A stretch of DNA of 64,000 nucleotides from Paraburkholderia bannensis NBRC 103871 (GTDB taxonomy: Bacteria; Pseudomonadota; Gammaproteobacteria; Burkholderiales; Burkholderiaceae). The notes beneath the pieces were generated by a model. It searched no databases and was not told the DNA's origin. It saw only the letters and a list, made by a program, of their open reading frames with translations. Location: positions 62,001-126,000 of the forward strand of contig NZ_BAYA01000005.1 of the NCBI RefSeq assembly GCF_000685015.1. The letters are read 5' to 3'. The translations under genes and the position numbers were made by a program. Shown piece after piece: positions 33,779 through 42,097 of this stretch (positions within the stretch are counted from its first letter, which is position 1; every line of letters begins with the position of its first letter).

Positions 33779-35413
33779 CTACTGCACCGACACCCCGTCG
33801 AAGCGATGGCTGCCCAGCGGCGAGAACACCAGCCCCTGCACGCGGTTCGAAACGGGCAGCGACACGATCGAATGCGCGATCGGCGTGAACGGCACCTGCT
33901 GCTTGAAGATGACCTGCGCCTGCTCGTAGAGCGCGGTGCGCTGCTGCACGTCGGCGTCGGCGCGGGCCTTTTCGATCAGCTTGTTGAACGCCGGATTGCA
34001 CCACTTCGACACGTTGCTGCCATGCACGGCGTCGCAGCCGAGCAGCGCGCCAAGCCAGTTGTCCGGGTCGCCGTTGTCGCCCGACCAGCCGTAGAGCAGC
34101 GCGTCATGCTCGCCGCCCTGCTTGGCGCGGCGGTTGTATTCGCCCCACTCGTAGCTCACGATCTTCGCGCGCACGCCGATCTTCGCCCAGTCCTGCTGGA
34201 TCAGTTGCGCCATCAATTGCGCATTCGGGTTGTAGGGACGCTGCACCGGCATCGCCCAGAGCGTGATCTCGAAGCCGTTCGCAAAGCCGGCCTGCGCGAG
34301 CAGCGCGCGGGCTTTCGCGGCATCGTAGGGTGCGTCCTTGAGGCTCGGGTTATACGACCATTGCGACGGCGGCATGGGATTGGCGGCGATCTTCGCGTTG
34401 CCGGCGAACACGGCCTGGATGATCGCGGGCTTGTCGATCGCCATATCGAGCGCACGGCGCACCTCCACGCGATCGAGCGGCGGATGCTGCGTGTTATAGG
34501 CGACGAAGCCGACGTTGAAGCCCACGCCCGACACGAGCCGCAGCGACGGATTGCGCTTGACCACCTCCAGGTCGGCCGGACGCGGAAATACCGACACCTG
34601 GCACTCGCCGCTCGCAAGTTTCTGGATGCGCACGGCCGGATCGGGATTGATCGAGAAGATCAGGTGCGCGAGCTTGACGTCCTGCGGGCGCCAGTAATCG
34701 GGATTCGCGTCGTAGCGGATCAGCGCGTCCTTCTGATAGGAGCGGAACACGAACGGCCCCGTGCCCACCGGCAACTGGTTGATATCGGCTTCGCGATGGG
34801 CGGCGCTCAGCTGCGCCGCGTATTCGGCGGACAGGATCGACGCGAAGCTCATCGCCAGGTTGCGCACGAAGATCACGTCGGGCGTCTTGAGCGTGAAGCG
34901 CACGGTGTAGTCGTCGAGTTTGTCGATCTGCGCGATGTTCTTGTCGAAGCCCAGGTCGCTGAAATACGGAAAGCTCGTCGGATACGCCTTGCGGAACGGC
35001 TGCTGCGCATCGAGCATGCGGTTGAACGTGAACAGCACGTCGTCGGCGTTGAAATCGCGCGTGGGACGGAACCAGGCCGTCGTCTGGAATTTCACGCCGT
35101 GCCGCAGATGGAACGTGTAGACGCGCTGGTCAGACGAACTGTCCCAGCTCGTCGCAAGCCCCGGTTCGAGATCGAGCGTGCCGTTCTTAAACTGCACAAG
35201 CTCGTTGTAGATCGTGTCGGTGCTGGCGTCGAAATCGGTGCTGGTCGTGTGCTGGCCGGGGTCGAAACCTGCGGGGCTGCCTTCGCTGCAAAACACCAGC
35301 GTGCCTTTGGGCGCGCCGTAAGCCATGGCAGCAATGGGCGGGAGTGCGGCGAGCACGGCGGCGCTCGCGAGAACCTGGGCAAAGCGCCGCAGGGTGGAGG
35401 TTCGAAGTGGCAT
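33779..35413 (-). CDS. Periplasmic dipeptide/oligopeptide-type binding protein
   Basis: This 544-residue SBP_bac_5 (DppA/OppA) protein has a signal peptide of about 32 residues (LASAAVLAALPPIAAMA). The mature start LVFCSEGSPAGFDPGQHTTSTDFDASTDTIYNELV is almost diagnostic of the DppA dipeptide group. VFRSYQKDALIRYDANPDYW, and FNPNAQLM-type and YGWSGDNGDPDNWL segments complete the peptide pocket. It binds di- or tripeptides, or haem or another nutrient in some members, in the periplasm. No permease or ATPase genes are adjacent, so it is another orphan binding protein. It lies upstream of ech on the same strand but a palindrome separates them. Confidence 0.9.
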   Translation of the reverse strand: MPLRTSTLRRFAQVLASAAVLAALPPIAAMAYGAPKGTLVFCSEGSPAGFDPGQHTTSTDFDASTDTIYNELVQFKNGTLDLEPGLATSWDSSSDQRVYTFHLRHGVKFQTTAWFRPTRDFNADDVLFTFNRMLDAQQPFRKAYPTSFPYFSDLGFDKNIAQIDKLDDYTVRFTLKTPDVIFVRNLAMSFASILSAEYAAQLSAAHREADINQLPVGTGPFVFRSYQKDALIRYDANPDYWRPQDVKLAHLIFSINPDPAVRIQKLASGECQVSVFPRPADLEVVKRNPSLRLVSGVGFNVGFVAYNTQHPPLDRVEVRRALDMAIDKPAIIQAVFAGNAKIAANPMPPSQWSYNPSLKDAPYDAAKARALLAQAGFANGFEITLWAMPVQRPYNPNAQLMAQLIQQDWAKIGVRAKIVSYEWGEYNRRAKQGGEHDALLYGWSGDNGDPDNWLGALLGCDAVHGSNVSKWCNPAFNKLIEKARADADVQQRTALYEQAQVIFKQQVPFTPIAHSIVSLPVSNRVQGLVFSPLGSHRFDGVSVQ

Positions 35414-35718
35414 GGAGGCGTCCGGATGGAGTGCGCCAGTGGCGCATAAGCTGCGGATTTTTCTGCGATTTCCGCTCGATTTTGCGCAGCCTGTACGCCG
35501 CCAACTACCAATTTATGCGCATAACATTAGCAGCCAGGGTCCTAAGGCAATCGGCAAGTTGCGTCCGGCCTTGCGTGGCCCGGCACGCCCGCTCGTAGTT
35601 TTGGGGCCACATAGAAGCGTCAACTTGCTGCATCGCCGCACGACGTTCTTGCATTCCGCGAAAGGGAGCCTATAATAGGGAAAACCCTTAGGTAACTACC
35701 CGGACTTTCGAGGACATC
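35414..35718. other. Divergent intergenic region before the 44-residue gene
   Basis: This 305-base region has the strong promoter of the small gene at its right end and must hold the minus-strand promoter of the peptide-binding protein at its left end. No gene or further repeat is convincing. Confidence 0.4.
35649..35688 (+). promoter_or_regulatory. Strong sigma-70 promoter with AGGG-AAAA-CCCT dyad
   Basis: TTGCAT (35649-35654), 16 bases and a consensus TATAAT (35671-35676) precede the 44-residue gene. AGGG, AAAA, CCCT (35677-35688) directly follow the -10, covering the expected transcript start. This dyad could be an operator or start the mRNA with a small stem. Confidence 0.75.
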
Positions 35719-35853
35719 ATGGCTGCGCTCATCGCTGCACTTTCGTCTAACGTCAATCAAGCTGTTGAGGCGCTTGGCCGCCTTGGCGTTAAGGCGCTCA
35801 ATCGCCACCTGGAATACTGCGAACTGCTCGCAGAAGCCCAGCGCCGCTACTAA
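35719..35853 (+). CDS. Conserved-looking 44-residue protein of unknown function
   Basis: ATG 35719 has GAGG 6 bases upstream and a consensus promoter about 45 bases before that. The 44 codons read MAALIAALSSNVNQAVEALG, then RLGVKALNRHLEYCELLAEA, then QRRY and a stop. The peptide is wholly helix-compatible and amphipathic, with one Cys, and has no signal peptide. Below common length cutoffs, it may be missed by automatic annotation. A terminator-like hairpin lies about 100 bases later, so it makes a short monocistronic mRNA. The promoter strength argues for a real, highly expressed product. Confidence 0.7.
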   Translation: MAALIAALSSNVNQAVEALGRLGVKALNRHLEYCELLAEAQRRY

Positions 35854-35950
35854 GCGGAACGCGGACAGAGGGCGTCCGTAGCATTGATTCGTAGCCCTCG
35901 AAGTCGCTGTTAGTTGCGACTGTAGGTGGATTGGCTGTTGCTTGACCGCA

Positions 35951-35983
35951 CGCCGGAAGCGCTCGCTTTCGGCGTTTGCGTTT
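35951..35983 (+). terminator. Probable terminator of the 44-residue gene transcript
   Basis: CGCCGGAAGC (35951-35960) pairs with GCTTTCGGCG (35965-35974), one wobble, around GCTC, followed by TTTGCGTTT. It lies 98 bases after the stop of the small gene, on the same strand. Confidence 0.6.
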
Positions 35984-36117
35984 GTGGACTCGGTTGTGCA
36001 CTCATTTGTGCGGCGGGGGGCGCTTGAGCCCCACCGTACGCACCCGCCATCGTTGCGCCCCCGTTCATGGGCACGCCGCCTGCTGTGTCAGTGCCATCTC
36101 AACGGATGGCCCGAACC

Positions 36118-36978
36118 ATGGACGACTTCTTCAATCGGCTGTTCCATTTGCAGCCGTCGCTCGTCGCGACGGTCACGCAAGACGTGCTCCATCTGATCGT
36201 CGCGATCCTGATCGTCGCGATCGGCTGGTGGATCTCGAACCGCATCGCCCAGCTTTTCGCCAACATGCTCGTGCGCTCGCACGCGGATCCGACGCTTGCG
36301 CCGATGCTCGCCGGCATCGCCGCGTGGGCCGTGCGCGTGATCGCGATTGTTGCGTCGCTGAGCGAAGTCGGCATCGCGACCGCCAGCGTGCTGGCTGCGC
36401 TGGGCGCCGCCGGGCTGGCGATCGGTCTCGCCTTGCAGGGCACGCTGCAAAACATCGCTGCGGGCATCATGTTGCTGTTGCTGCGGCCATTTCGCGCCGG
36501 CGACGTGATCGAAGGCAGCGGCGCGGCAGCCGGCATCGTTCGCGAAGTGGGCCTCTTCACGACGCGCATCGAGCGCGGCGACGGCAACGACGTCTTCGTG
36601 CCGAACAGCCAGATCTGGAGCAATCCCGTCATCAACTACAGCAGCGGCGGCACCCAGCGTGTCGACGTGACGATCGACCTTGCGCGCCGCGACCAGGTCG
36701 ACTCCGCCATCGCCGAACTCAAGAAAATGGTCGCCGACGAGCCCCGCGTGCTCGCCGGGACGACACTCGCGCCGACCGTGGCCGTGGAAAGCTATCCGTC
36801 GAAGGGCGGCGCGCGCCTGCGCATTGGCGCGTGGGTGCGCAACGCCGACGCGGCCTATGCCGCCGACGATCTGCGCAGTCACGCGTGCGACGCACTGGAG
36901 AGCGCCGATCTTGCCGTGGCGGGCGTGCCTGGCATGCGCGAGCGCGACGAGATGAACGCGGCGCTGTCGCATTCGTGA
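36118..36978 (+). CDS. MscS-family mechanosensitive channel
   Basis: The 286-residue product (ATG 36118; an in-frame ATG 36067 would add 17) has three N-terminal membrane helices. The third is the pore helix, rich in Gly and Ala: SVLAALGAAGLAIGLALQGTLQNIAAGIMLLLLRPF (about residues 84-119). FRAGDVIE and VGLFTTRIERGDGNDVFVPNSQIWSNPVINYS form the beta domain, and a mixed C-terminal domain follows. Length and motifs match small-conductance MscS of E. coli. It opens under membrane tension to release solutes on osmotic downshock. It stands alone in transcription direction with the next two genes. Confidence 0.93.
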   Translation: MDDFFNRLFHLQPSLVATVTQDVLHLIVAILIVAIGWWISNRIAQLFANMLVRSHADPTLAPMLAGIAAWAVRVIAIVASLSEVGIATASVLAALGAAGLAIGLALQGTLQNIAAGIMLLLLRPFRAGDVIEGSGAAAGIVREVGLFTTRIERGDGNDVFVPNSQIWSNPVINYSSGGTQRVDVTIDLARRDQVDSAIAELKKMVADEPRVLAGTTLAPTVAVESYPSKGGARLRIGAWVRNADAAYAADDLRSHACDALESADLAVAGVPGMRERDEMNAALSHS

Positions 36979-37092
36979 TGTGAGCTTTGTTGTACTGCGC
37001 CTGGGGATGTTGCGACCGTTTCAAGCGTCGCGTGTCGATGACGCGCGGCCCCTGCCAGGCTGCGGGGCCGCGCATTTCGCGGGAGGATGGCC

Positions 37093-37467
37093 ATGTCGAT
37101 GCAAGCAAAGCTCGACCGCTGGCGCAATGTGTCGCGGTTCCTCATTGCCCGCATGGCGGACTACGGCGAATTGTTCTCGATCGAACTGGCCGAGACGCGC
37201 GTGCGCTTGATGCGTGAAATGTTCGCGCTGGTGGCGCTCGCGGTCACGGTGCTGTTCACGCTGTCGTTTTTCTGCTTTGCGCTGATCGCATCGGCGTGGC
37301 AAACGGCGTATTTTCTGACCGTGGTCTGGGGCATTGCGGCGGCGTGGCTGTTTTTGTCGCTCGTGGCGTTTCTGATGCTGCGCGCGCAGCGGCATGCACA
37401 TTCGTTCGGCATCCTCAGGGACGAATTGCGCGCCGATCTCGAAACGGTCAAGGAGGCACTCAAATGA
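37093..37467 (+). CDS. YqjE-like membrane protein (holin-superfamily III type, not phage)
   Basis: The product has 124 residues from ATG 37093, chosen because GGGAGG lies 6 bases upstream. Two long hydrophobic hairpins at about 45-70 and 75-95 follow an amphipathic N-terminus (VSRFLIARMADYGELFSIELAETRVRLMREMFAL) and precede a charged tail. This is the DUF1469 (Phage_holin_3_6) pattern of E. coli YqjE. In E. coli, yqjE sits with yqjD and yqjK; here a yqjK-like gene follows with an ATGA overlap. No phage genes are near. The role is unknown; a ribosome-membrane or stress-linked role is known only for YqjD relatives. Confidence 0.82.
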   Translation: MSMQAKLDRWRNVSRFLIARMADYGELFSIELAETRVRLMREMFALVALAVTVLFTLSFFCFALIASAWQTAYFLTVVWGIAAAWLFLSLVAFLMLRAQRHAHSFGILRDELRADLETVKEALK

Positions 37468-37772
37468 ATCAGCGCACCCGTTTGCGCCGGGAACACGAAT
37501 CCGTCGTGCTTGCTCGCATGGAACTCGCCCGCACGCAATTGCTGATCGCCAATATCGGCTTGCGGTTGGGCCAGCATCCTGCTGGCGCGCGAGACAATGC
37601 CTTGTCGCTTGCGAATCTCGGGCATGCGCTGGCGGCCGCGCCACGCGTCACGCTGCTGGGATCGGCGCTAATGGGGTCTATCGTATTTGGGCCTAAACGC
37701 GTTGTGCCGATTCTCGCGCGTACCGGCTTGCTTGGCTGGGTCGTGCGCAATATTCGCTTGCAGAGTCGATGA
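37464..37772 (+). CDS. YqjK-like small protein
   Basis: This 102-residue product starts at ATG 37464, overlapping the previous stop as ATGA with AGGAGG upstream, so translation is coupled. A basic N-terminal helix (RTRLRREHESVVLARMELAR) leads to a hydrophobic stretch near 63-72 and a further one near 80-95. Its place behind a YqjE-type gene suggests a YqjK counterpart, although sequence similarity is not evident by eye. Function unknown. Confidence 0.75.
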   Translation: MNQRTRLRREHESVVLARMELARTQLLIANIGLRLGQHPAGARDNALSLANLGHALAAAPRVTLLGSALMGSIVFGPKRVVPILARTGLLGWVVRNIRLQSR

Positions 37773-38322
37773 ACTGCATTTGATTTAATTTCATCTCCTT
37801 GGCGTGCAATGCGCCATTTTTCTTTTGTGCGCTTTATAGCGCTTCAATTCCTGAAATGCGATTCCGGGTTCTCCGGGAATCAACTTAATTCTTATAGCCT
37901 GAACGAAAATTCCATTCAACGGATCTGTCGAACGACTTCTCGCCTTCTAATCCGGTCTATCAGCCGATGCAATGCGCGATCCAGACGCGTGTTGCCAGGC
38001 CATGCGTTCGCTAACGTCTATTGCACCGTGGTTGACGCCCGGCTGCCCATTTCGCAGCCCTTTACAAGAGAGCGGATACGCTGTATTGGTAATTCACTTA
38101 GGGGGTAGCGAACTATGTGAAGATTGCGTAGAGTGACGGTGACTGCCGCCTTTGCCTGAACAGGGAAACAAAAATAAACGAGCGTGCGGCGATGCCGAAT
38201 GAGTCGCGGGTTTGAAAACAATTTAACCGTTAGCATTTTGCAGGAAAGCAGGGATTGTCACCTTGCTGCGATCTAGCGTAATGTTTTCGTCGATATCCGT
38301 ATTTGTTAAATAAAACAAGGAT
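37773..38322. other. Lower-GC intergenic region
   Basis: This 550-base gap is distinctly poorer in G and C than the surroundings. At its left end TGGCG...CGCCA (37800-37816) with TTTTTCTTTT after it is a terminator for the YqjE/YqjK pair. The remainder has no coding potential that I trust. It marks the left edge of a block of different composition extending to about 40.5 kb. Confidence 0.5.
37800..37826 (+). terminator. Terminator after the YqjK-like gene
   Basis: TGGCG (37800-37804) pairs with CGCCA (37812-37816), extended by wobbles, followed by TTTTTCTTTT. It lies 28 bases after the stop, in a suitable place. Confidence 0.7.
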
Positions 38323-39357
38323 ATGAAAAAACCAACTTTATCCCCGACTTTGCTTGCATCACTCATGCTGGGTGCAATTTCAATCTATGCCCAGTCCAGT
38401 GCAGCGGCTCACGTGCCCGTTACGGTCGACAATTTTTCTCGTGCTGAAAGCGACGTATCGTTTGCGAACTTTGTCAAGATTGGTGGATTCGGCAAGTTCT
38501 CTCACAACCGCGACGTCGCGCCCATCGACAATCAACCCGTTGTCCGGCCGAACCGCGATACGCTTTATTCAGTGGGTGTATTCGATCTCGATGCGAGTCC
38601 ACTCACCATTACGCTGCCGGATGCCAGCCGTCGCTTCATGGCCATGCAGGTCATCACTGAAGACGAGTACACCCCTATGGTCGTCTATCGACCGGGAGCC
38701 TATACGTTCACTCGTCAAAAGATCGGTACCCGCTATGTCGCCGTGGCCGTGCGCACGCTCGTCGATCCCAGCGATCCGGCCGACCTTGAGAAGGCGCATC
38801 GTCTTCAGGATGCGATTGGCGTAAAGCAGGCCAGCGCCGGAAAGTTCGAGATCCCGGACTGGGATCCAGAGAGCCAGAAGCAGGTGCGCGATGCGCTGCG
38901 AGTGCTTGGCGCCGACCTCTCCGACTCCAACGGCATGTTTGGCGCGAAGAGCGAGGTCGACCCGGTGCATCATTTGATCGGCGCGGCTACCGAGTGGGGC
39001 GGCAATCCTCGTGAGGCCGCCATTTACCTGAACATCACGCCAAAGCAGAACGACGGCAAGACAATCTACCGCCTGCGAGCGAAAGACGTGCCGGTGGACG
39101 GGTTCTGGTCTGTCAGCGTCTATAACGCTCATGGCTTCTTCGAGAAGAACGATCTCAACGCCTACACGATCAACAACGTGACGGCAAAGCGCGAAGCGGA
39201 CGGCTCGGTTGCAGTGCAGTTCGGCGGCTGTGACGGCAAGATTCCGAACTGCCTGCCGATTACCGACGGCTGGAACTACATGGTTCGGCTTTACCGGCCG
39301 CGGGCTGCCGTCCTGGACGGACACTGGCAGTTTCCGTCGGCAGTGCTGGCGAACTGA
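38323..39357 (+). CDS. DUF1254/DUF1214 exported protein
   Basis: The 344-residue product has a signal peptide of about 28 residues (LLASLMLGAISIYAQSSAAA). DUF1254 spans roughly 35-165 (NFVKIGGFGKFSHNRDVAPIDNQPVVRPNRDTLYSVGVFDLDASPLTITLPD). DUF1214 spans 220-344, with GFWSVSVYNAHGFFEKNDLNAYTINN and the closing WNYMVRLYRPRAAVLDGHWQFP. AAGGAT lies just upstream of the ATG. Such proteins are periplasmic or envelope-associated and have no firm activity. GC and codon use are lower than the neighbours, and a SphA-like outer-membrane gene follows. Transfer from another genome is plausible. Confidence 0.88.
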   Translation: MKKPTLSPTLLASLMLGAISIYAQSSAAAHVPVTVDNFSRAESDVSFANFVKIGGFGKFSHNRDVAPIDNQPVVRPNRDTLYSVGVFDLDASPLTITLPDASRRFMAMQVITEDEYTPMVVYRPGAYTFTRQKIGTRYVAVAVRTLVDPSDPADLEKAHRLQDAIGVKQASAGKFEIPDWDPESQKQVRDALRVLGADLSDSNGMFGAKSEVDPVHHLIGAATEWGGNPREAAIYLNITPKQNDGKTIYRLRAKDVPVDGFWSVSVYNAHGFFEKNDLNAYTINNVTAKREADGSVAVQFGGCDGKIPNCLPITDGWNYMVRLYRPRAAVLDGHWQFPSAVLAN

Positions 39358-39503
39358 CGTTCTCCGGGTGCGCTACGCTGGCTCTGCCCATAACATAATT
39401 CATTGTCCTAATTATCTACATATCGGGACGCGAAGCTTGTAGCAGAGCGTGAAGCTCGACGCAAACCACTCCCCCAAGTTCCAGCCGCAACAAGGACGTT
39501 GAC

Positions 39504-40481
39504 ATGAATTCTGTGAGGCGTGTTCGCAACAAGTTCAAGCGCCATGCATTTCGCTGCCTGGCCGCTGCCGCGGCGTTCGCACCCCTTGCGGCCACGGCGA
39601 CTGAAGGCGCGTTGGGTCGGCCAGTTGCCGGCATGAGCGTGCTGTCGGGAGTGGGGATCGTCCCGCCGGATCCTCTGACGATCGTAAGCCTGCAGCAGAT
39701 TTATATCGACGGCTCTGTCAGCGGGAGCCGCAGCGTGCCGCTTGCCGGCAAGACATCGCTGGGCGCGGAAGGCCAGCTCGCCCTTACACTCGCGACCATC
39801 GAGCATGTCTGGGGGGGAATCGGCGGCTGGGACTTTGCATCGGCCTACACGCTGCCCTATACGTGGGAAGAGGTCACGGGCACTTTCTCGGCAGGGTCGG
39901 CGACGAGATCGACGACAGACCGGGTCTCGAATCTTTTCGACATGTACTTCACGCCGATTGTCGCCGGCTATCACTTGAGCAAGACCGACCATATCGCATT
40001 CAGTTTCAACTTCTGGGCGCCTACGGGACAATACGATCCGCACTCGCTGGCAAACGCCAGCCTGAACAACTGGACGTTCGTGCCACAGGTCGCCTACACG
40101 AAGCTTGTGCCCCAGTACAACCTTGAGTTCGATGCCGTGCTGGGCCTGCAGTTCTACACGCGCAATTCCGCTACCGATTACCAGAACGCCCCCTTGCTTA
40201 CGCTCGATGTCATGGCGCTGAAGCGGTTCGCGAATGGTGTCGGCCTGGGCCTCGTGATGGGCACGGTGCAGCAGCTCGGCAATGATTCGGGCCCCACGGC
40301 TGACAAGCTTGACGGCTTTGTGGGGCGTGATTTTGCCATGGGCCCCATCATTACCTACGACACGAAAATCGGCGGCAAGCATCCGCTTTCGGCAAGCCTG
40401 CGCTGGGTGCCGACCATTGCGAGCAGCAATCGCCTCAAAAGTACGGCGAGCTTCCAGGCAACCGCCATGCTTGCCTTTTAG
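39504..40481 (+). CDS. SphA-like outer-membrane transporter (MetA-pathway phenol degradation family)
   Basis: This 325-residue protein has a signal peptide ending ATA near residue 32. The mature part is beta-rich with alternating aromatic residues (FAFNFW-type FSFNFWAPTGQYDP, FVPQVAYTKL, LQFYTRNSATDYQNAPLLTLDVMAL) and ends in the outer-membrane-type LAF. The family is Phenol_MetA_deg/SphA, with members near alcohol and aromatic catabolism. AAGGA lies upstream of the ATG. It follows the DUF1254 gene by 146 bases and shares its lower GC. It is probably an outer-membrane channel for hydrophobic substrates, which is inference. Confidence 0.85.
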   Translation: MNSVRRVRNKFKRHAFRCLAAAAAFAPLAATATEGALGRPVAGMSVLSGVGIVPPDPLTIVSLQQIYIDGSVSGSRSVPLAGKTSLGAEGQLALTLATIEHVWGGIGGWDFASAYTLPYTWEEVTGTFSAGSATRSTTDRVSNLFDMYFTPIVAGYHLSKTDHIAFSFNFWAPTGQYDPHSLANASLNNWTFVPQVAYTKLVPQYNLEFDAVLGLQFYTRNSATDYQNAPLLTLDVMALKRFANGVGLGLVMGTVQQLGNDSGPTADKLDGFVGRDFAMGPIITYDTKIGGKHPLSASLRWVPTIASSNRLKSTASFQATAMLAF

Positions 40482-40635
40482 CACCGCCTCTTAGTACTTT
40501 TTCAAGCGACAACGGAGCCTGCCGCGAAATCGCCTGGTAGGCGTCGTTCTGCGCCAGATGAGGACGCTTGTGGTGTAGCATTTCCCCCACCAGCAAGCCC
40601 AGAAGTCCCCCGTCATCAGCGCCCCCGGAAGCCCC

Positions 40636-41031
40636 ATGCCCGCCAACTGGAAAGGCCGACTCCGCCTGTTCGTGCAGCGTTTCTGGCAGCCCACCAGTGC
40701 CTGCATGACCTGCATGCCCGGCAGCTGGGGCAACCTCATGAGCCTCGCGCACTGGACGCTGGCGCTCAAAACCGGTCTCTTTACGGGCCTGCTCGCGGTG
40801 CTGCTCACCTTCACGCCGTTCGCGAAGCTCTATTCGAACCGTTACGGCAATGCGCTCGTCATGGGCGGCCTGAGCGCAATCGGCGACGCCTATTCGCATC
40901 CCAGCCACTACACCTTTCCTGAAGCGCTCCTCACCGGCACGGTGTCGGGCCTGATCACGCTGGCCGCATCGTTCCTTTTCGAAGACCGGGCCCGGCGGCT
41001 ACGCGCACTCTGGGCGCGCATCGCCGGTTGA
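40636..41031 (+). CDS. Membrane protein of unknown function
   Basis: The 131-residue product has a basic start, two or three hydrophobic segments (about 42-62, 73-87 and 95-115) and a basic C-terminus (FEDRARRLRALWARI). CMTCMPG near residue 23 holds a CxxC pair. The start is uncertain: ATG 40735 would remove the CxxC and give a 98-residue protein. No family was recognised. It ends 9 bases before the convergent ldhA gene. Confidence 0.6.
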   Translation: MPANWKGRLRLFVQRFWQPTSACMTCMPGSWGNLMSLAHWTLALKTGLFTGLLAVLLTFTPFAKLYSNRYGNALVMGGLSAIGDAYSHPSHYTFPEALLTGTVSGLITLAASFLFEDRARRLRALWARIAG

Positions 41032-41040
41032 ACGCGGCGA

Positions 41041-42036
41041 TCAATCCACGCGAATCTCATTCGTCAGCGGCTGCCCGGTTTCGAATTCGGTGATGCTGCG
41101 CATCGTCGTCTCGCAGATCGTCGATACGGCCTCGCGCGTCATGAACGCCTGGTGCCCTGTCACGATCACATTGGGAAACGTCATCAAGCGCTGCAACACG
41201 TCGTCATCGACGATCGTGCCCGAGAGATCGCGGAAAAACACATCGGCTTCCTGCTCATACACGTCGATCGCCAGTCCGCCCAGTTGCCCGCTCTTGAGCG
41301 CGCCAATCACCGCTTCCGTATCCACTAGCCCTCCGCGGCTCGTGTTGATGAGCAGCGCGCCACGCTTCGCGCGCGCCAGCGTGTCGGCGTTGATGACGTG
41401 ATAGGTTTCAGGCGTCAACGGGCAATGCAGCGAGACAATGTCCGCATTCATGCCGATGGCCCCGTCCGTCGCATAGCGGCCGCCCAGCGCCTCGAATTCC
41501 GGCGACGGATACGCGTCATAGCCGATCACGTCGCAGCCGAAGCCCACCATGATGCGCGTGAACGCGCGGCCAATCTTGCCGGTGCCGATCACGGCGACCG
41601 TCTTGCCGCACAGATCGAAACCCATCAGGCCGTCGAGTGCGAAATTGAAGTCGCGTGTGCGGTTATACGCGCGGTGAACCTTGCGGTTGATCGCCATCAG
41701 TAAGGCAACCGCGTGCTCGGCCACCGAATTGGGCGAGTAATCGACGACGCGCACCACCTTGATGCCCAGTCTCGCAGCGGCCTCCAGGTCGACGTTATTG
41801 AAGCCGGTGCAGCGCAACGCGACCAGTTGCGTGCCGCCACGCGCGAGCGTTTCGAGAATGCCCGCATCGGCTTTGTCGTTGACGAAGATGCAGACTCCGC
41901 GATAACCCGCCGCCAGTCCTACGGTATCCTCATCAAGTGGATCGTCCAGGTATCGCAGCTTATGACCGTGCTGCGCGTTGGCCGCATCGAGAAACTGGCG
42001 ATCGTAGGGTTTGGCGCTGAATACGGCTATTTCCAT
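41041..42036 (-). CDS. ldhA: D-lactate dehydrogenase (2-hydroxyacid dehydrogenase family)
   Basis: The 331-residue product has GGAGAAAG before ATG 42036. The catalytic residues of D-lactate dehydrogenases are present: Arg in NTSRGGLVDTEAV (about 236), Glu in DVYEQEADVFF (about 265) and His in TGHQAFMTREAV (about 297). NAD binding is by VAVIGTGKIGRAFTRI (about 147-162). YSPNSVAEHAVALL is typical of the LdhA group. It reduces pyruvate to D-lactate with NADH in the cytosol. It lies 61 bases downstream of the AspT/YidE-type transporter on the same strand. Confidence 0.93.
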   Translation of the reverse strand: MEIAVFSAKPYDRQFLDAANAQHGHKLRYLDDPLDEDTVGLAAGYRGVCIFVNDKADAGILETLARGGTQLVALRCTGFNNVDLEAAARLGIKVVRVVDYSPNSVAEHAVALLMAINRKVHRAYNRTRDFNFALDGLMGFDLCGKTVAVIGTGKIGRAFTRIMVGFGCDVIGYDAYPSPEFEALGGRYATDGAIGMNADIVSLHCPLTPETYHVINADTLARAKRGALLINTSRGGLVDTEAVIGALKSGQLGGLAIDVYEQEADVFFRDLSGTIVDDDVLQRLMTFPNVIVTGHQAFMTREAVSTICETTMRSITEFETGQPLTNEIRVD

Positions 42037-42097
42037 CTGCTTTCTCCGGATGCGGGTTTGCTGCTGCGTGCGTCGCGTTGATCGCCCGGCCAGGCGA

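Noticed and set aside
35690..35698. GTAAC-like second ECF -35 before the 44-residue gene
   Set aside because: It reads GTAACT, has no CGAA at 16 bases, and a consensus sigma-70 promoter already explains the gene.
37093..37772. Prophage remnant suggested by the holin-like protein
   Set aside because: The holin-superfamily name is shared with the chromosomal yqjE group; there are no other phage genes and the pair lies behind mscS.
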